From positions 150,532 through 214,531 of the forward strand of contig DATJAY010000012.1 of assembly GCA_035515795.1 (NCBI GenBank): DNA of 64,000 bases, written 5' to 3'. The DNA is from Candidatus Acidiferrales bacterium (GTDB lineage: Bacteria > Bacteroidota > Ignavibacteria > Kryptoniales > JAKASW01). The first letter of the stretch is position 1. Each line of letters starts with the position of its first letter. A model generated the notes under the pieces. It made no database searches. It saw nothing but the letters and a program-made list of their open reading frames with translations, and had not been told where the DNA came from. Position numbers and translations under genes: made by a program. Below are positions 18,174 to 27,224 of this stretch, one piece after another.

Positions 18174-19157
18174 ATGCAAAAAGTTTTCGTCACGGGTGCT
18201 AACGGGTTAATCGGCTCGAATCTTTGTCACAGGCTGACGGGGCTCGGATACGAAGTCGTTGCCTTGGTTCGTCGGGAATCGAACCTCCTTGGATTGAGAG
18301 ATTTTTCCGGGAAAACCGTATATGGAAGCATTCTCGATCAAGAGAGTCTCTCGAAGTCGATGGACGGAGCGGAGTTTGTATTTCACGCGGCCGGTCTGGT
18401 TACATTTGACAACAGGCGGCGCGAAGAATTATTTCGCGTGAATGTTGAAGGGACTCGGAATGTGATGAATGCTGCCCTTAAAGTTGGCGTAAAGAAAGTG
18501 GTACATACGAGTTCGGTCGCCGCCATCGGTGTTCCTTCTGCCGGTGATATCGCAGACGAGACGGTGATTTACAACAGGGAAAAATACAATGTCGCATACA
18601 GCGACAGCAAGCATTTTGGAGAAGTCGAGGTTGAAAAGGCGATCCAACGCGGATTGAATGCCGTCATCGTGAATCCGGCGTCTATCGTAGGACAACGCGA
18701 CGTTTATTCGCATTTCGGAATCCTCCTGCGAGTGTTGAAAGGAAAAAAGGTCGTCCCTTATGTGAGCGGCGGAATGTGTGTCGTTGGTATAGATGACGTT
18801 GTCGAGGGAGAGATCGCTGCTTTGAAATGCGGACGGATCGGAGAGAAGTACATTCTCGGAAGCGAAAATATTTCTTTCAAAGACCTCTTCGAGAAGATTG
18901 GAGAAGTTGTTGGCTCCGCCGAGCCGAACGTTCGACTTCCAATTTGGATGGCAAAAGCGGCCGCGTCGCTGCTCGAACTCTTATCGAGCGTGACGGGTAA
19001 ACCGCCGGTTCTGACGAAAGCTCATGTTGTCAGTGCCACTCTCCCGCATTATTTCTCGTCTGAAAATGCAAAACGAGAACTCGGCTTCCAGCCGCATCCC
19101 ATCATGGATGCGATTAAAAAGGCTTACGATTGGTACGTTGAAAATAATTTGATTTGA
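18174..19157 (+). CDS. extended SDR (NAD-dependent epimerase/dehydratase family)
   Basis: 327 residues. VFVTGANGLIGSNLCHRL is the glycine-rich NAD(P) loop and AYSDSKHFGE holds the catalytic Tyr-x3-Lys pair. The sequence is closest in style to dihydroflavonol-4-reductase / HpnA-like extended SDRs (FHAAGLVTFDNRRREELFRV, then NPASIVGQRD). The substrate is unknown. It lies within the haem operon between hemB and hemL, 48 bases from hemB, with no separate promoter recognised. No known haem step needs such an enzyme, so it may be a passenger or serve an unrecognised tetrapyrrole or lipid modification. Confidence 0.85.
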   Translation: MQKVFVTGANGLIGSNLCHRLTGLGYEVVALVRRESNLLGLRDFSGKTVYGSILDQESLSKSMDGAEFVFHAAGLVTFDNRRREELFRVNVEGTRNVMNAALKVGVKKVVHTSSVAAIGVPSAGDIADETVIYNREKYNVAYSDSKHFGEVEVEKAIQRGLNAVIVNPASIVGQRDVYSHFGILLRVLKGKKVVPYVSGGMCVVGIDDVVEGEIAALKCGRIGEKYILGSENISFKDLFEKIGEVVGSAEPNVRLPIWMAKAAASLLELLSSVTGKPPVLTKAHVVSATLPHYFSSENAKRELGFQPHPIMDAIKKAYDWYVENNLI

Positions 19158-19218
19158 TTCAAACTAGTCCCACTGAGATTTCAATTTTTTATGATGCTAA
19201 TTCCAATGTGAGGTTTTG

Positions 19219-20517
19219 ATGAAAAAATTGAATACCGCGAAAAGCGCAAAACTTTTTTCTGAGGCAAAAAAGTATTTGCCGGGCGGAGTGAACTCCCCCG
19301 TCAGAGCTTTCAAGTCCGTCGGGCGTGATCCGCTTTTCATCAGCAAAGCCAAGGGGCAATACGTTTATGATGTCGACGGAAATAAGTTCTTAGACTTTGT
19401 CGGCTCATGGGGGCCGATGATTTTAGGTCACGCCCATCCAAAGGTAGTCGCCGCGATCAAGAATGCCGCCGCAAACGGGACTAGTTTTGGGGCGCCGACG
19501 CTTTATGAAGTCGAGATGGCGAAACTCGTATGCAAGATGATGCCGTCCGTCGAAGTCGTAAGAATGGTAAACAGCGGTACCGAGGCCACGATGAGCGCTG
19601 TGAGGGTGGCGCGAGCTTTCACGAACCGCGACAAGATCATAAAGTTTGCCGGATGCTATCATGGGCACTTCGACAGCTTTCTAATCAAAGCCGGCTCGGG
19701 GGCAACAACATTCGGCATTCCTGACTCGCCGGGAGTTCCGAAAGAATTGGCTGCGGAGACTCTTGTCGCAGAGTTCAACGATATCACATCTGTCGTAAGG
19801 CTTTTCAACGACAACAGGAATGAGATCGCGGCTGTGATAGTGGAGCCGGTTGTTGGCAACATGGGTGTGGTGATCCCTGAAAACAACTTTTTGAATCAGC
19901 TCCTGGAGATAGCTCACACAAATGGCGCGCTTTTCATCCTCGATGAAGTGATGACAGGTTTTCGGCTTGCTCCAGGTGGTGCACAGGAGATTTACGGAGT
20001 CAAGCCGGACCTTACAACTTTCGGAAAAATTATCGGCGGTGGACTTCCGGTCGGAGCTTATGGTGGTCGGGAAGAAATTATGCGCATGATTTCGCCTGAC
20101 GGGCCGGTCTATCAGGCAGGAACACTTTCCGGAAATCCTCTTGCGATGGCGGCGGGGATTGCCCAGCTGAAGATTTTGAACGCGCAAAAGAGTCTATACA
20201 GGAAACTAGAGAAGATGGGAAAGTTTCTTGAGGATGGAATAAACGACAATCTGAAAAAGCTCGGACTGAATTACAGGTTTAACCGGGCGGGCTCAATGTT
20301 TACTCTGTTTTTTTCAACGGAAGAAGTCCGCAATTTTTCATCTGCACTGAAGAGCGATACGAAAAAATTTGCAGGTTATTTTAACGAGATGCTGAAGCGC
20401 GGGGTTTATCTTCCACCTTCACAGTTTGAAGCGGCGTTCATTTCGGCCGCGCACACTGATAAGGATATAGAAAAGACAATTGCGGCGAACCACGAGGCAC
20501 TGAAAGTAGTAGGATGA
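19219..20517 (+). CDS. hemL: glutamate-1-semialdehyde 2,1-aminomutase
   Basis: The ATG at 19219 has GTGAGG seven bases upstream and is preferred over a TTG three bases earlier. About 432 residues. PGGVNSPVRAFKSVGRDP near the N-terminus, NSGTEATMSAVRVARAFT, LDEVMTGFR and TFGKIIGGGLPVGAYGG (the PLP lysine) identify the aminomutase. It converts the HemA product to 5-aminolevulinate. It ends the haem operon and is convergent, 20 bases apart, with a small membrane protein gene; no clear hairpin terminator is seen between them. Confidence 0.97.
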   Translation: MKKLNTAKSAKLFSEAKKYLPGGVNSPVRAFKSVGRDPLFISKAKGQYVYDVDGNKFLDFVGSWGPMILGHAHPKVVAAIKNAAANGTSFGAPTLYEVEMAKLVCKMMPSVEVVRMVNSGTEATMSAVRVARAFTNRDKIIKFAGCYHGHFDSFLIKAGSGATTFGIPDSPGVPKELAAETLVAEFNDITSVVRLFNDNRNEIAAVIVEPVVGNMGVVIPENNFLNQLLEIAHTNGALFILDEVMTGFRLAPGGAQEIYGVKPDLTTFGKIIGGGLPVGAYGGREEIMRMISPDGPVYQAGTLSGNPLAMAAGIAQLKILNAQKSLYRKLEKMGKFLEDGINDNLKKLGLNYRFNRAGSMFTLFFSTEEVRNFSSALKSDTKKFAGYFNEMLKRGVYLPPSQFEAAFISAAHTDKDIEKTIAANHEALKVVG

Positions 20518-20537
20518 ATTTTTTTCCTGAGATGGAC

Positions 20538-20846
20538 TTACTTCGCAGGAATCTGATCTTGGTTCTGCTGAGCTCCGCTTGGAGTTGTCTGGGTTTTCTT
20601 CCGCCTGTACAGGATCCCAAACGGAACTATGATGAGATATCCGATACAAAGAAGAATCGGTACTAAGTTGAGCGGGATGAATCCGTAGACGGTATTATTG
20701 TTGGCAAGGATTACGTATGACAAGATGATCAAAAGTGCGCCGCCGACGATGATTTTGTAGTTGATGGGTTTCAGCGGCATCTCTGCAGGAGTTTTTGCCT
20801 TCCGCTGTTTATCGACTCGTTTTGTCCTCGTTATTGCTCTTGCCAT
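20538..20846 (-). CDS. small two-helix membrane protein, function unknown
   Basis: A 102-residue protein with a basic N-terminus rich in Lys/Arg (about residues 1-28), two hydrophobic helices (about 31-48 and 58-77) joined by a short loop, then an arginine/lysine cluster and a polar Gln-rich tail. I do not recognise the family. The composition and layout suggest a real inner-membrane protein with both ends in the cytoplasm. It faces the haem operon tail-to-tail, with no neighbours on its strand within 3 kb downstream. Confidence 0.6.
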   Translation of the reverse strand: MARAITRTKRVDKQRKAKTPAEMPLKPINYKIIVGGALLIILSYVILANNNTVYGFIPLNLVPILLCIGYLIIVPFGILYRRKKTQTTPSGAQQNQDQIPAK

Positions 20847-21092
20847 CTTCAGTTCTTTCCTTTTTGTCGTATTAATATAAAATCAAAATGGGGTTTAATT
20901 CAACTGCCGCGCTCGGCCTGATTGTGAACCGAATGGGCCGTGACCTTCCGAGATGGATTGAAACTCTGAAAGTTCGTTTTTACTATAATGGAGTCGGTGC
21001 CTGAGCTTTTTACCTCCCGAGCGGTATGCAAATAATTTTGAATGCTTATTAGGATTTAAGCTAAATAGCGCCGATGAATTTTATGTGATGCA

Positions 21093-22700
21093 ATGCTAAA
21101 GCACCTGTCCCAACAAATTATTATCTCGCTTACGATCATCGTTATGGTTGTCTCCGGTATCTCGGGATACGTGAGCCTCAGGAATCGCGAGAGAGAAATT
21201 CTACAGACGATGATCTCAGGTGTCGACCAGCTTTCAAAGGGAATTACGAGTGCTGTGTGGCACGCGATGCTCGCCGATGATCGGGCAGCCGCGTATGAAG
21301 TCATGAAAACCGTTGCTTCGAAGCAGGGGATCAGCCGAATCAGGATTTTCAACAAAGAAGGCACCGTGATGTTCTCGACAAAAGTCGAAGACGCAAGTCA
21401 AGTGGATAAAAATGCCGAGGCTTGTGTAATGTGCCACTCGCCCATGCGGCAGCCTCTCGTCAATATAGATGCTTCCTCGCGCTCACGCGTTTTCACTTTG
21501 CCGGACGGTAGCCGCCAGCTTGCGATGATCACGCCGATTTACAACGAGCCGTCTTGCAGCGACGCGGATTGCCACGCTCATCCTCGATCGACCAACGTTC
21601 TCGGCGTACTTGACGTCGCCCTCGATTTGAAACTGCTCGACCATGAACTTCAGTCGGCAAAAAACGAGGTGTATGTCGTAACGGGAATTCAAATTTTGCT
21701 GATCGGACTTTTCATCATTTTCTTCACGCGGCGATTTGTAGATAGACCAATTCGCAAGTTAATTGCCGGGACGAAAGCAGTGAGTCGGATGCAGCTCGAC
21801 CACGTAGTCGAGATAAATTCGAGCCAGGAACTGGGAGAGCTCGCTCATGCGTTCAATTTGATGAGTGAGAGGCTCGACAAGGCGATGGCAGAATTGAATC
21901 AAGCCGCGCAGGATCTCGAGATAAAGGTGAAGGAGCGAACGAAGCAGCTTGAGGCGGCACACCAGAAACTTCTCCAGAGCGATCGCCTCGCTTCCCTGGG
22001 TCAACTTTCGGCCACCGTGGCACATGAAATCAATAATCCTCTTTTCGGGGTGCTGAACCTGGCTGCACTTTTGGAGAGAATCGTGAAGGAGGATGGAATT
22101 CCGTTAGAGCGAGTGCCTGAGTTCAAAAAGTATTTGGGGCAAATCATAAACGAGACGAGTCGCGTCGGGAGAATAGTTTCGGACTTGCTTGCCTTCTCGA
22201 GAAGATCAAAGCCGCAAACCGCCTATGTCGATCTGAACGCAGTGATAAGCACGACGCTCATGATTCTGAGTCACAGACTCAAGCTTGGAAACGTGGAGTT
22301 GAAGCTTCAATTGCAGGATGATCTGCCAAGGATCGAGTGCGACGGCTCCCAGATGCAGCAGGTCGTAATAAATCTTGTCATGAACGGAGCGGAGGCGTGT
22401 CAGAACAAGGGACAAGGAACAGTCGCAATCACCACTGCTCAGGAGAAGGACTTCATTGTCTTGGAGATTTCCGATGATGGCGACGGGATTCCATCCGAAA
22501 TCATGTCGAAAATTTTCGACCCTTTTTTCACGACAAAGGGAGAAGGAAAAGGAGTCGGACTCGGATTGTCGGTCGTGTATGGGATCGTTGATGCGCATGG
22601 TGGAGATATTGCTGTTGACAGTAAAGTCGGAGAAGGAACGACGTTCAAGGTAACCCTGCCAATAAAGAAGACAGATGTCGCAGCAAAACAAAAAGTTTAG
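21093..22700 (+). CDS. sensor histidine kinase with periplasmic c-type haem-binding motifs
   Basis: 535 residues: membrane helix at about 8-28, periplasmic domain 30-193, second helix 194-212, HAMP about 213-265, a coiled coil, then HisKA with ATVAHEINNPLFGV (phospho-accepting His311) and a HATPase domain ending in GVGLGLSVVYGIVDAHGG. The periplasmic part carries CVMCH at 111-115 and CSDADCH (C-x4-CH) at 155-161, so it could bind one or two covalent haems and sense redox state, oxygen or NO. The partner regulator follows 56 bases later. It sits between the haem operon and the multihaem complex operon. Confidence 0.88.
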   Translation: MLKHLSQQIIISLTIIVMVVSGISGYVSLRNREREILQTMISGVDQLSKGITSAVWHAMLADDRAAAYEVMKTVASKQGISRIRIFNKEGTVMFSTKVEDASQVDKNAEACVMCHSPMRQPLVNIDASSRSRVFTLPDGSRQLAMITPIYNEPSCSDADCHAHPRSTNVLGVLDVALDLKLLDHELQSAKNEVYVVTGIQILLIGLFIIFFTRRFVDRPIRKLIAGTKAVSRMQLDHVVEINSSQELGELAHAFNLMSERLDKAMAELNQAAQDLEIKVKERTKQLEAAHQKLLQSDRLASLGQLSATVAHEINNPLFGVLNLAALLERIVKEDGIPLERVPEFKKYLGQIINETSRVGRIVSDLLAFSRRSKPQTAYVDLNAVISTTLMILSHRLKLGNVELKLQLQDDLPRIECDGSQMQQVVINLVMNGAEACQNKGQGTVAITTAQEKDFIVLEISDDGDGIPSEIMSKIFDPFFTTKGEGKGVGLGLSVVYGIVDAHGGDIAVDSKVGEGTTFKVTLPIKKTDVAAKQKV

Positions 22701-22756
22701 AAGGATACAGATGGAATGTGGACGGTGATGGCAAAAGAAGTCTCTTGGAGTCACAA

Positions 22757-24115
22757 ATGAAGATGAAGTGGGAAATACTGGTCGTCGACGATGAAGAAAT
22801 AATGAGGGAATCTCTCATGGCATGGCTTCGCGAAGACGGCTACGCGGTTGACTCTGCCGCCTCCGGGAAAATTGCCCTGGAGAAATCGAAGGAAAAAGAC
22901 TACGCAATTTATTTCATAGATTTGAAAATGCCCGGCGGAATGGACGGCATCGAAACGATGATGGAGGTAAAAAAGATTCATCCGGATGCGCCGATAATCA
23001 TCATTACTGCCTATGCGACGGTGGACACGGCGATCACCGCCATGAAAGAAGGCGCGCAGGAATACATCGTTAAGCCGTGTAATCCTAAAGAGATCTCGAT
23101 TCTTGTCGAGCGGATCATAAAGGTGAAGAACCTGCAGCGCGAGAACATGATCCTGAGGAAGAAGCTGACGAAAGAGTACAATTTTCATGACATCATCAGC
23201 AAGAACCAAAAGATGCAGGACATCTTCCAGCTCATACGGGAAGTTGCGAGCCTGAAAAGCACTGTCCTTATCCAGGGAGAAAGCGGTACCGGCAAAGAAC
23301 TAATCGCTCGCGCAATTCATTATTCTGGTGAGCGTGCGTCGAAACCATTCGTTTGCGTCTCGTGCGCGGCGCTTGCCGAGACTCTGCTCGAATCTGAATT
23401 GTTCGGACATGAGAAAGGTGCATTCACCGGTGCAGTTTCGCAGAAAAAGGGAAAATTTGAGCTGGCGGGCGGCGGCACGATCTTCCTCGATGAGATCGGA
23501 GACATTTCGCAGAAACTGCAGATGGATCTGCTGCGGGTGCTGCAGGAGAAAACCTTTTACCGTGTCGGCGGGACGGACGAGCTGAGCGTCGACGTGCGGG
23601 TGATCGCTGCCACGAACCGCAACCTCGACGAGTCGGTGAAGTCGGAAAAATTCCGCGACGATTTGTTCTATCGTCTGAACGTGATCAACATCCGCATACC
23701 TCCGCTTCGCGAGCGGCGGGAAGACATTCCGCTTCTCGTGAAGAGCTTTATCGAACGGCTGTCACACGAGCTTGGGAAAGAGATTGAGGACATTGCCGAG
23801 TCCGGTTTGAAGCTTCTCATGGATTACGATTGGGCGGGAAATGTCCGCGAATTGGAAAACGCCGTCGAGCGTGCCATGGTAACATGCAAGAACAAAGTCC
23901 TGACGGAAGAAGATTTCGGCTTCATTGAGCTCAACGGCTGGCGCAGGAAGAATTGGAGCATGCCGGACAACATGGCGCTTGACGATGTCGAAAAGCAGGT
24001 GATAGAGGCAACGATAAAGAGAACTGATGGAAACATAAAGGAAGCGGCATCGATCCTGGGAATTGACAGGTCGACGCTTTATGAGAAGATCAAGAAATAT
24101 CAGATAGAGCGGTGA
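22757..24115 (+). CDS. NtrC-type sigma-54-dependent response regulator
   Basis: ATG 22757 has GGAG six bases upstream; a GTG start 39 bases earlier is less likely. About 452 residues. The receiver domain holds ILVVDDEE and the phosphorylated aspartate in YFIDLKMPG. The AAA+ domain has GESGTGKELIARAIHYSG (Walker A), GAFTGA (sigma-54 contact) and FLDEIGDISQKLQ. A Fis-type helix-turn-helix (IKEAASILGIDRSTLYEKIK) ends the protein. Partner of the haem-binding kinase just upstream. Its targets are not evident, as I found no convincing -24/-12 promoter in the window. Confidence 0.94.
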   Translation: MKMKWEILVVDDEEIMRESLMAWLREDGYAVDSAASGKIALEKSKEKDYAIYFIDLKMPGGMDGIETMMEVKKIHPDAPIIIITAYATVDTAITAMKEGAQEYIVKPCNPKEISILVERIIKVKNLQRENMILRKKLTKEYNFHDIISKNQKMQDIFQLIREVASLKSTVLIQGESGTGKELIARAIHYSGERASKPFVCVSCAALAETLLESELFGHEKGAFTGAVSQKKGKFELAGGGTIFLDEIGDISQKLQMDLLRVLQEKTFYRVGGTDELSVDVRVIAATNRNLDESVKSEKFRDDLFYRLNVINIRIPPLRERREDIPLLVKSFIERLSHELGKEIEDIAESGLKLLMDYDWAGNVRELENAVERAMVTCKNKVLTEEDFGFIELNGWRRKNWSMPDNMALDDVEKQVIEATIKRTDGNIKEAASILGIDRSTLYEKIKKYQIER

Positions 24116-24140
24116 CGACGATGTCCCGAGCGATTTCTTT

Positions 24141-24602
24141 CTAGTAAATTGAGGCCTTAATTACCGCTTTCTTAACGGATTCATCTTTGAGAACACGAAG
24201 ACCGGGCTTGTGGGCATCCTCCGGGAAAAACAAACAAAAATAATTTTTGGGGACAAATAGCCTGCTGTGCTCCCACGAGTCGTCTTCATAAAATGTTATG
24301 TCCTTTTCCTCGTTGTATCCATCTTTGGACTTGAGAGAAGGAGCGGGTGAATAGCCCATGATCTCCTGCCCGTCCAGGACAATCTGGATATCGATATACT
24401 TCCTATGCGACTCCCATTTTTTCTCGGCATCCGCCTTAGTCAGGTATTCCTGGATGAGTATGAAAGCGGAGTCCCCTGCGATCGGGTATTTGCCGACGGC
24501 CAAAGAAAAAATATTTGTGGTGTTGAGGTAATCGCATATTTCTTTTGAGTGCGGAATGATCTGCTGATACTTATTCAAGTTTTCTAGAGAGTCGGAAATC
24601 AT
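24141..24602 (-). CDS. YhcH/YjgK/YiaL family protein
   Basis: 153 residues. WESHRKYIDIQIVLDGQEIMGY is the family core with the conserved His and Glu that bind a metal in this cupin-like fold, and FFPEDAHKPGL supplies the other ligands near the C-terminus. Members (EbgC, NanQ) act as anomerases or help in sugar or sialic acid use. No sugar genes are nearby, so the substrate is open. AAGGA precedes the start. Convergent with the response regulator gene. Confidence 0.88.
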   Translation of the reverse strand: MISDSLENLNKYQQIIPHSKEICDYLNTTNIFSLAVGKYPIAGDSAFILIQEYLTKADAEKKWESHRKYIDIQIVLDGQEIMGYSPAPSLKSKDGYNEEKDITFYEDDSWEHSRLFVPKNYFCLFFPEDAHKPGLRVLKDESVKKAVIKASIY

Positions 24603-24701
24603 TTTCTATTTTCCTTGTTAAAACAATTTATGACAAAGCGAAGCGCCATTTTTTCCGCGATTAGCTGCGTGCGGCATTACCTATTTATGATTGTATAATC
24701 T

Positions 24702-26120
24702 CTATTTATCCGCGACCACAGCTGCTGGAGGTCCGGTGAGAACATCTGCGACAATCAAGGTCAGGTCATCATCAAGATATCGCGTTCCTGACCTGCCGGA
24801 CCATTTGATAACCTGCTCCACGATTTGGCCGGCACAGCATTCCGGCGAATCATTGGAATGCGCTTTTATGACGGCCTCCATGCGGTCGTCTCCGTAGAAT
24901 TCACCGTTTTTGCTTTTCGTTTCAATGATACCATCGGTATAAAGGACTAACCGATCTCCCTTCGCAAGAGTCAACTCTTCATTTTCGTACACAAAATTCT
25001 GAAACGGACCTAAGACCGTGCCCGCGCGAGTGAGCCTGATAATTTCATGGTTCGACCTTCTCTGCAAGAATGGAGGCGGATGCCCCGCGGTGGAATAACG
25101 TAGTATTTCATTCCTGAAATCAATGAATAACGAACAAGCTGTAACAAAGGAGGTTTCAATTTTTCCTTGAAGAATACGGTTTATCTCCGTCAATACATGC
25201 GCCGGGTCGGAAATGTATTGGACCTGCGATGCAAAACAAATCTTCAGCATCGAACCGATCAACGCAGCGCCGACACCATGGCCTGATACGTCGGCAATCA
25301 GTATACCAGCACCGGTTTCATCTTTTGTCTGGACGTCATAAAAATCTCCTGCGACCATGGACATCGGCACATATCTAGCTGCAATATCGATGCCTCTTGG
25401 GAAATCTATGCGTGCCGGAAGGTTTGACTCCTGGATCCTCCGGGCAATCTCAATTTCCTGCTCAATGGAGTGCAGCTTTCGTTCGTTGACAAGGAAATGA
25501 TGTACTGCGACAAATCCCAATCCGACAAAGAGCACGGCGAAACCGGGCTGCTCCAGCCGAAATCCCCATGATAAAATGCCCATGCTGAGAAGCTGATCGA
25601 TGAGCATAAAAAAGAGAGTGGTCAGAAATACGACTTGTAAAATCCGCAGCTCGGTATCACGCCGCCTCCGGGAAAGGAGAACATTCGCAATCCATACGGC
25701 CGCCCAGCCAACAGCAAGGGGCCGGTAGATCGCGACGTCCGTCAGCGGCCCGGGCAGAAAAAGGTCGTATGCAACGGCGGCGACGGCATAGACGATCGTT
25801 GAGCGGAATACCCAGGTCATCGAGTTGTAAATTCCGCGCCCGAATACGTTGACCAGAAAGGCCGATAACGGGATCACGAGTGCATAGGTGAGCAGCCCGT
25901 GGAAATACGGGAATGTGAAGGGAGAACCGACCAGCGATCTCATAGTGGATGTCTCGACCATCCTTCGCAACCCGTATAAAAATGTGAAGAGCCCGAAGTT
26001 CAGGAGGGTGAAGTCCCTGTTCTTCAGCCGGAAGATTGAAATCACGGACGCGAGCGCCCCGGCGGCGCAAACAAGGAGCCCGGTTGAGATATCGACAAAT
26101 TCAGACTGCAGAGTATTCAC
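24702..26120 (-). CDS. membrane-anchored PP2C-type (SpoIIE/RsbU-like) phosphatase
   Basis: 472 residues starting with GTG. About six to seven hydrophobic helices fill residues 1-215, then a short helical linker (EQEIEIARRIQESNLPARI) leads to the SpoIIE domain. VAGDFYDV, ADVSGHGVGAALIGSML and YTDGIIETKS supply the metal-binding aspartates. Such proteins dephosphorylate anti-anti-sigma (STAS) proteins in partner-switching pathways. No STAS or anti-sigma kinase gene is adjacent, so its partner lies elsewhere. It is a monocistronic unit downstream of the multihaem complex operon. Confidence 0.9.
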   Translation of the reverse strand: MNTLQSEFVDISTGLLVCAAGALASVISIFRLKNRDFTLLNFGLFTFLYGLRRMVETSTMRSLVGSPFTFPYFHGLLTYALVIPLSAFLVNVFGRGIYNSMTWVFRSTIVYAVAAVAYDLFLPGPLTDVAIYRPLAVGWAAVWIANVLLSRRRRDTELRILQVVFLTTLFFMLIDQLLSMGILSWGFRLEQPGFAVLFVGLGFVAVHHFLVNERKLHSIEQEIEIARRIQESNLPARIDFPRGIDIAARYVPMSMVAGDFYDVQTKDETGAGILIADVSGHGVGAALIGSMLKICFASQVQYISDPAHVLTEINRILQGKIETSFVTACSLFIDFRNEILRYSTAGHPPPFLQRRSNHEIIRLTRAGTVLGPFQNFVYENEELTLAKGDRLVLYTDGIIETKSKNGEFYGDDRMEAVIKAHSNDSPECCAGQIVEQVIKWSGRSGTRYLDDDLTLIVADVLTGPPAAVVADK

Positions 26121-26355
26121 TGTTTTGGCCCATGCTTGCGAGGAGATAAGTAAGTTGCATGTTTGCAGCCAGCAACTTTAGAAATGAATTTTTTCCCATC
26201 TGCAGCATGTCGTACGCAATATTGTTTCTTTATCCTTTGTCTGCAGTGCATATTTAACTCCCCAAATTATTTCCATCCTTCATGAAAAACAAACGGGATT
26301 TGCCTTCGGTTAAAACTCAGCAACACTCCGATCTGATCTTGACGGGGCGGCCTGC

Positions 26356-27195
26356 CTATGATTCGAGAAACATTTCCCCCAGCACCTTGTCCCAATCGGC
26401 TTCGAGATAATTTTTCGACAAGTCATTCTCCAATTCACCGCCGTCGGCGAAGATGATTCCGACTTTCTCTATTGTGAGCAACGTTTCAAGCCGTTCCACT
26501 TCGTGCATGATCCACGGACCGATCTCCGAACCTTTGAGGAGGTGTCGCAGGTCTATTCCGTTTTGCGGTTTCACTCCAATGTAGAAACCGTTTTCTCCAT
26601 TTCCAGTCGATATTACTTTTCCTTCTACCGGCGACAGAACCCGAACCCTTGTGCCGCCCTTCTCGAAGAACCACCCGGTTCCGTTCACTTCGAGTTTGGT
26701 TCCGACTTTTGGGAACTCGATAATGTCCGGCGTGCCGATAATTTTGCTTGCGAAATCGTCAAGCCCGACTGTCAGTGTGCCATCATGCTCTTTTTTTACC
26801 CATGTGTGTCCGCGATGATACAGTCGGTCCGCCGGCATGTTCAGTCCCAAAATGGAGCTGTTCCTGATTTCTCTCTTGTGTCCGTTTGGAATGGCCTTTT
26901 CCAAAAGAAGCCCTGGGTGCAACTCGCAGACTCGGCAGTCAAATGCATTCGGGCAAATTCGTTTCTCCAGTTCTCCACTTATGACATGGCGGCAGACTTT
27001 CGCAGGCGCAGGTAGCTCGGAGAAGTCCTCGTACCATGATATAGACGCAAAGTCCCGGCTCCCTCCGATATTTTTTATCGCGCGTCTTGCGGCGATTATG
27101 AGCGTCGAGAATATGACGGTGACGACCGAATAAAATATTCCGAGAAAAATCAAGTTCCCGGTCTGCCATTTGAATCCGAAAACCCAAGGAAACAT
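26356..27195 (-). CDS. membrane-anchored GcvH-like protein with Cys motif, no lipoyl lysine
   Basis: 279 residues; GGAGG lies 8 bases before the ATG. A membrane helix (about 14-36) is followed by cysteines 68, 81, 87 and 90 (C-x12-C-x5-C-x2-C, CPNAFDCRVC), a spacing I have seen in lipoyl-type proteins of anaerobes. A GcvH fold follows from about residue 124 (LYHRGHTWVKKEHDGTLTVG, then VLSPVEGKVIST). In GcvH the lipoylated lysine lies ten residues before that loop in ESVKA; here the place is held by FFEKGG with glycine at the aligned position. So it is probably structural or metal-binding and not a lipoyl carrier. Last gene of the complex operon. Confidence 0.78.
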   Translation of the reverse strand: MFPWVFGFKWQTGNLIFLGIFYSVVTVIFSTLIIAARRAIKNIGGSRDFASISWYEDFSELPAPAKVCRHVISGELEKRICPNAFDCRVCELHPGLLLEKAIPNGHKREIRNSSILGLNMPADRLYHRGHTWVKKEHDGTLTVGLDDFASKIIGTPDIIEFPKVGTKLEVNGTGWFFEKGGTRVRVLSPVEGKVISTGNGENGFYIGVKPQNGIDLRHLLKGSEIGPWIMHEVERLETLLTIEKVGIIFADGGELENDLSKNYLEADWDKVLGEMFLES

Positions 27196-27224
27196 TTTTC
27201 AAACCTCCACAAAAAGGAAATTGA

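Noticed and set aside
16965-18179. A 404-codon open frame on the minus strand opposite hemY and hemB
   Set aside because: It lies wholly antisense to two well-identified haem genes, its translation is rich in His, Arg and Cys with no motif, and its length follows from the codon bias of hemB on the other strand.
22718-22756. GTG start extending the response regulator by 13 residues
   Set aside because: The downstream ATG has a well-spaced GGAG and begins just before the receiver domain; the extension has no domain content.
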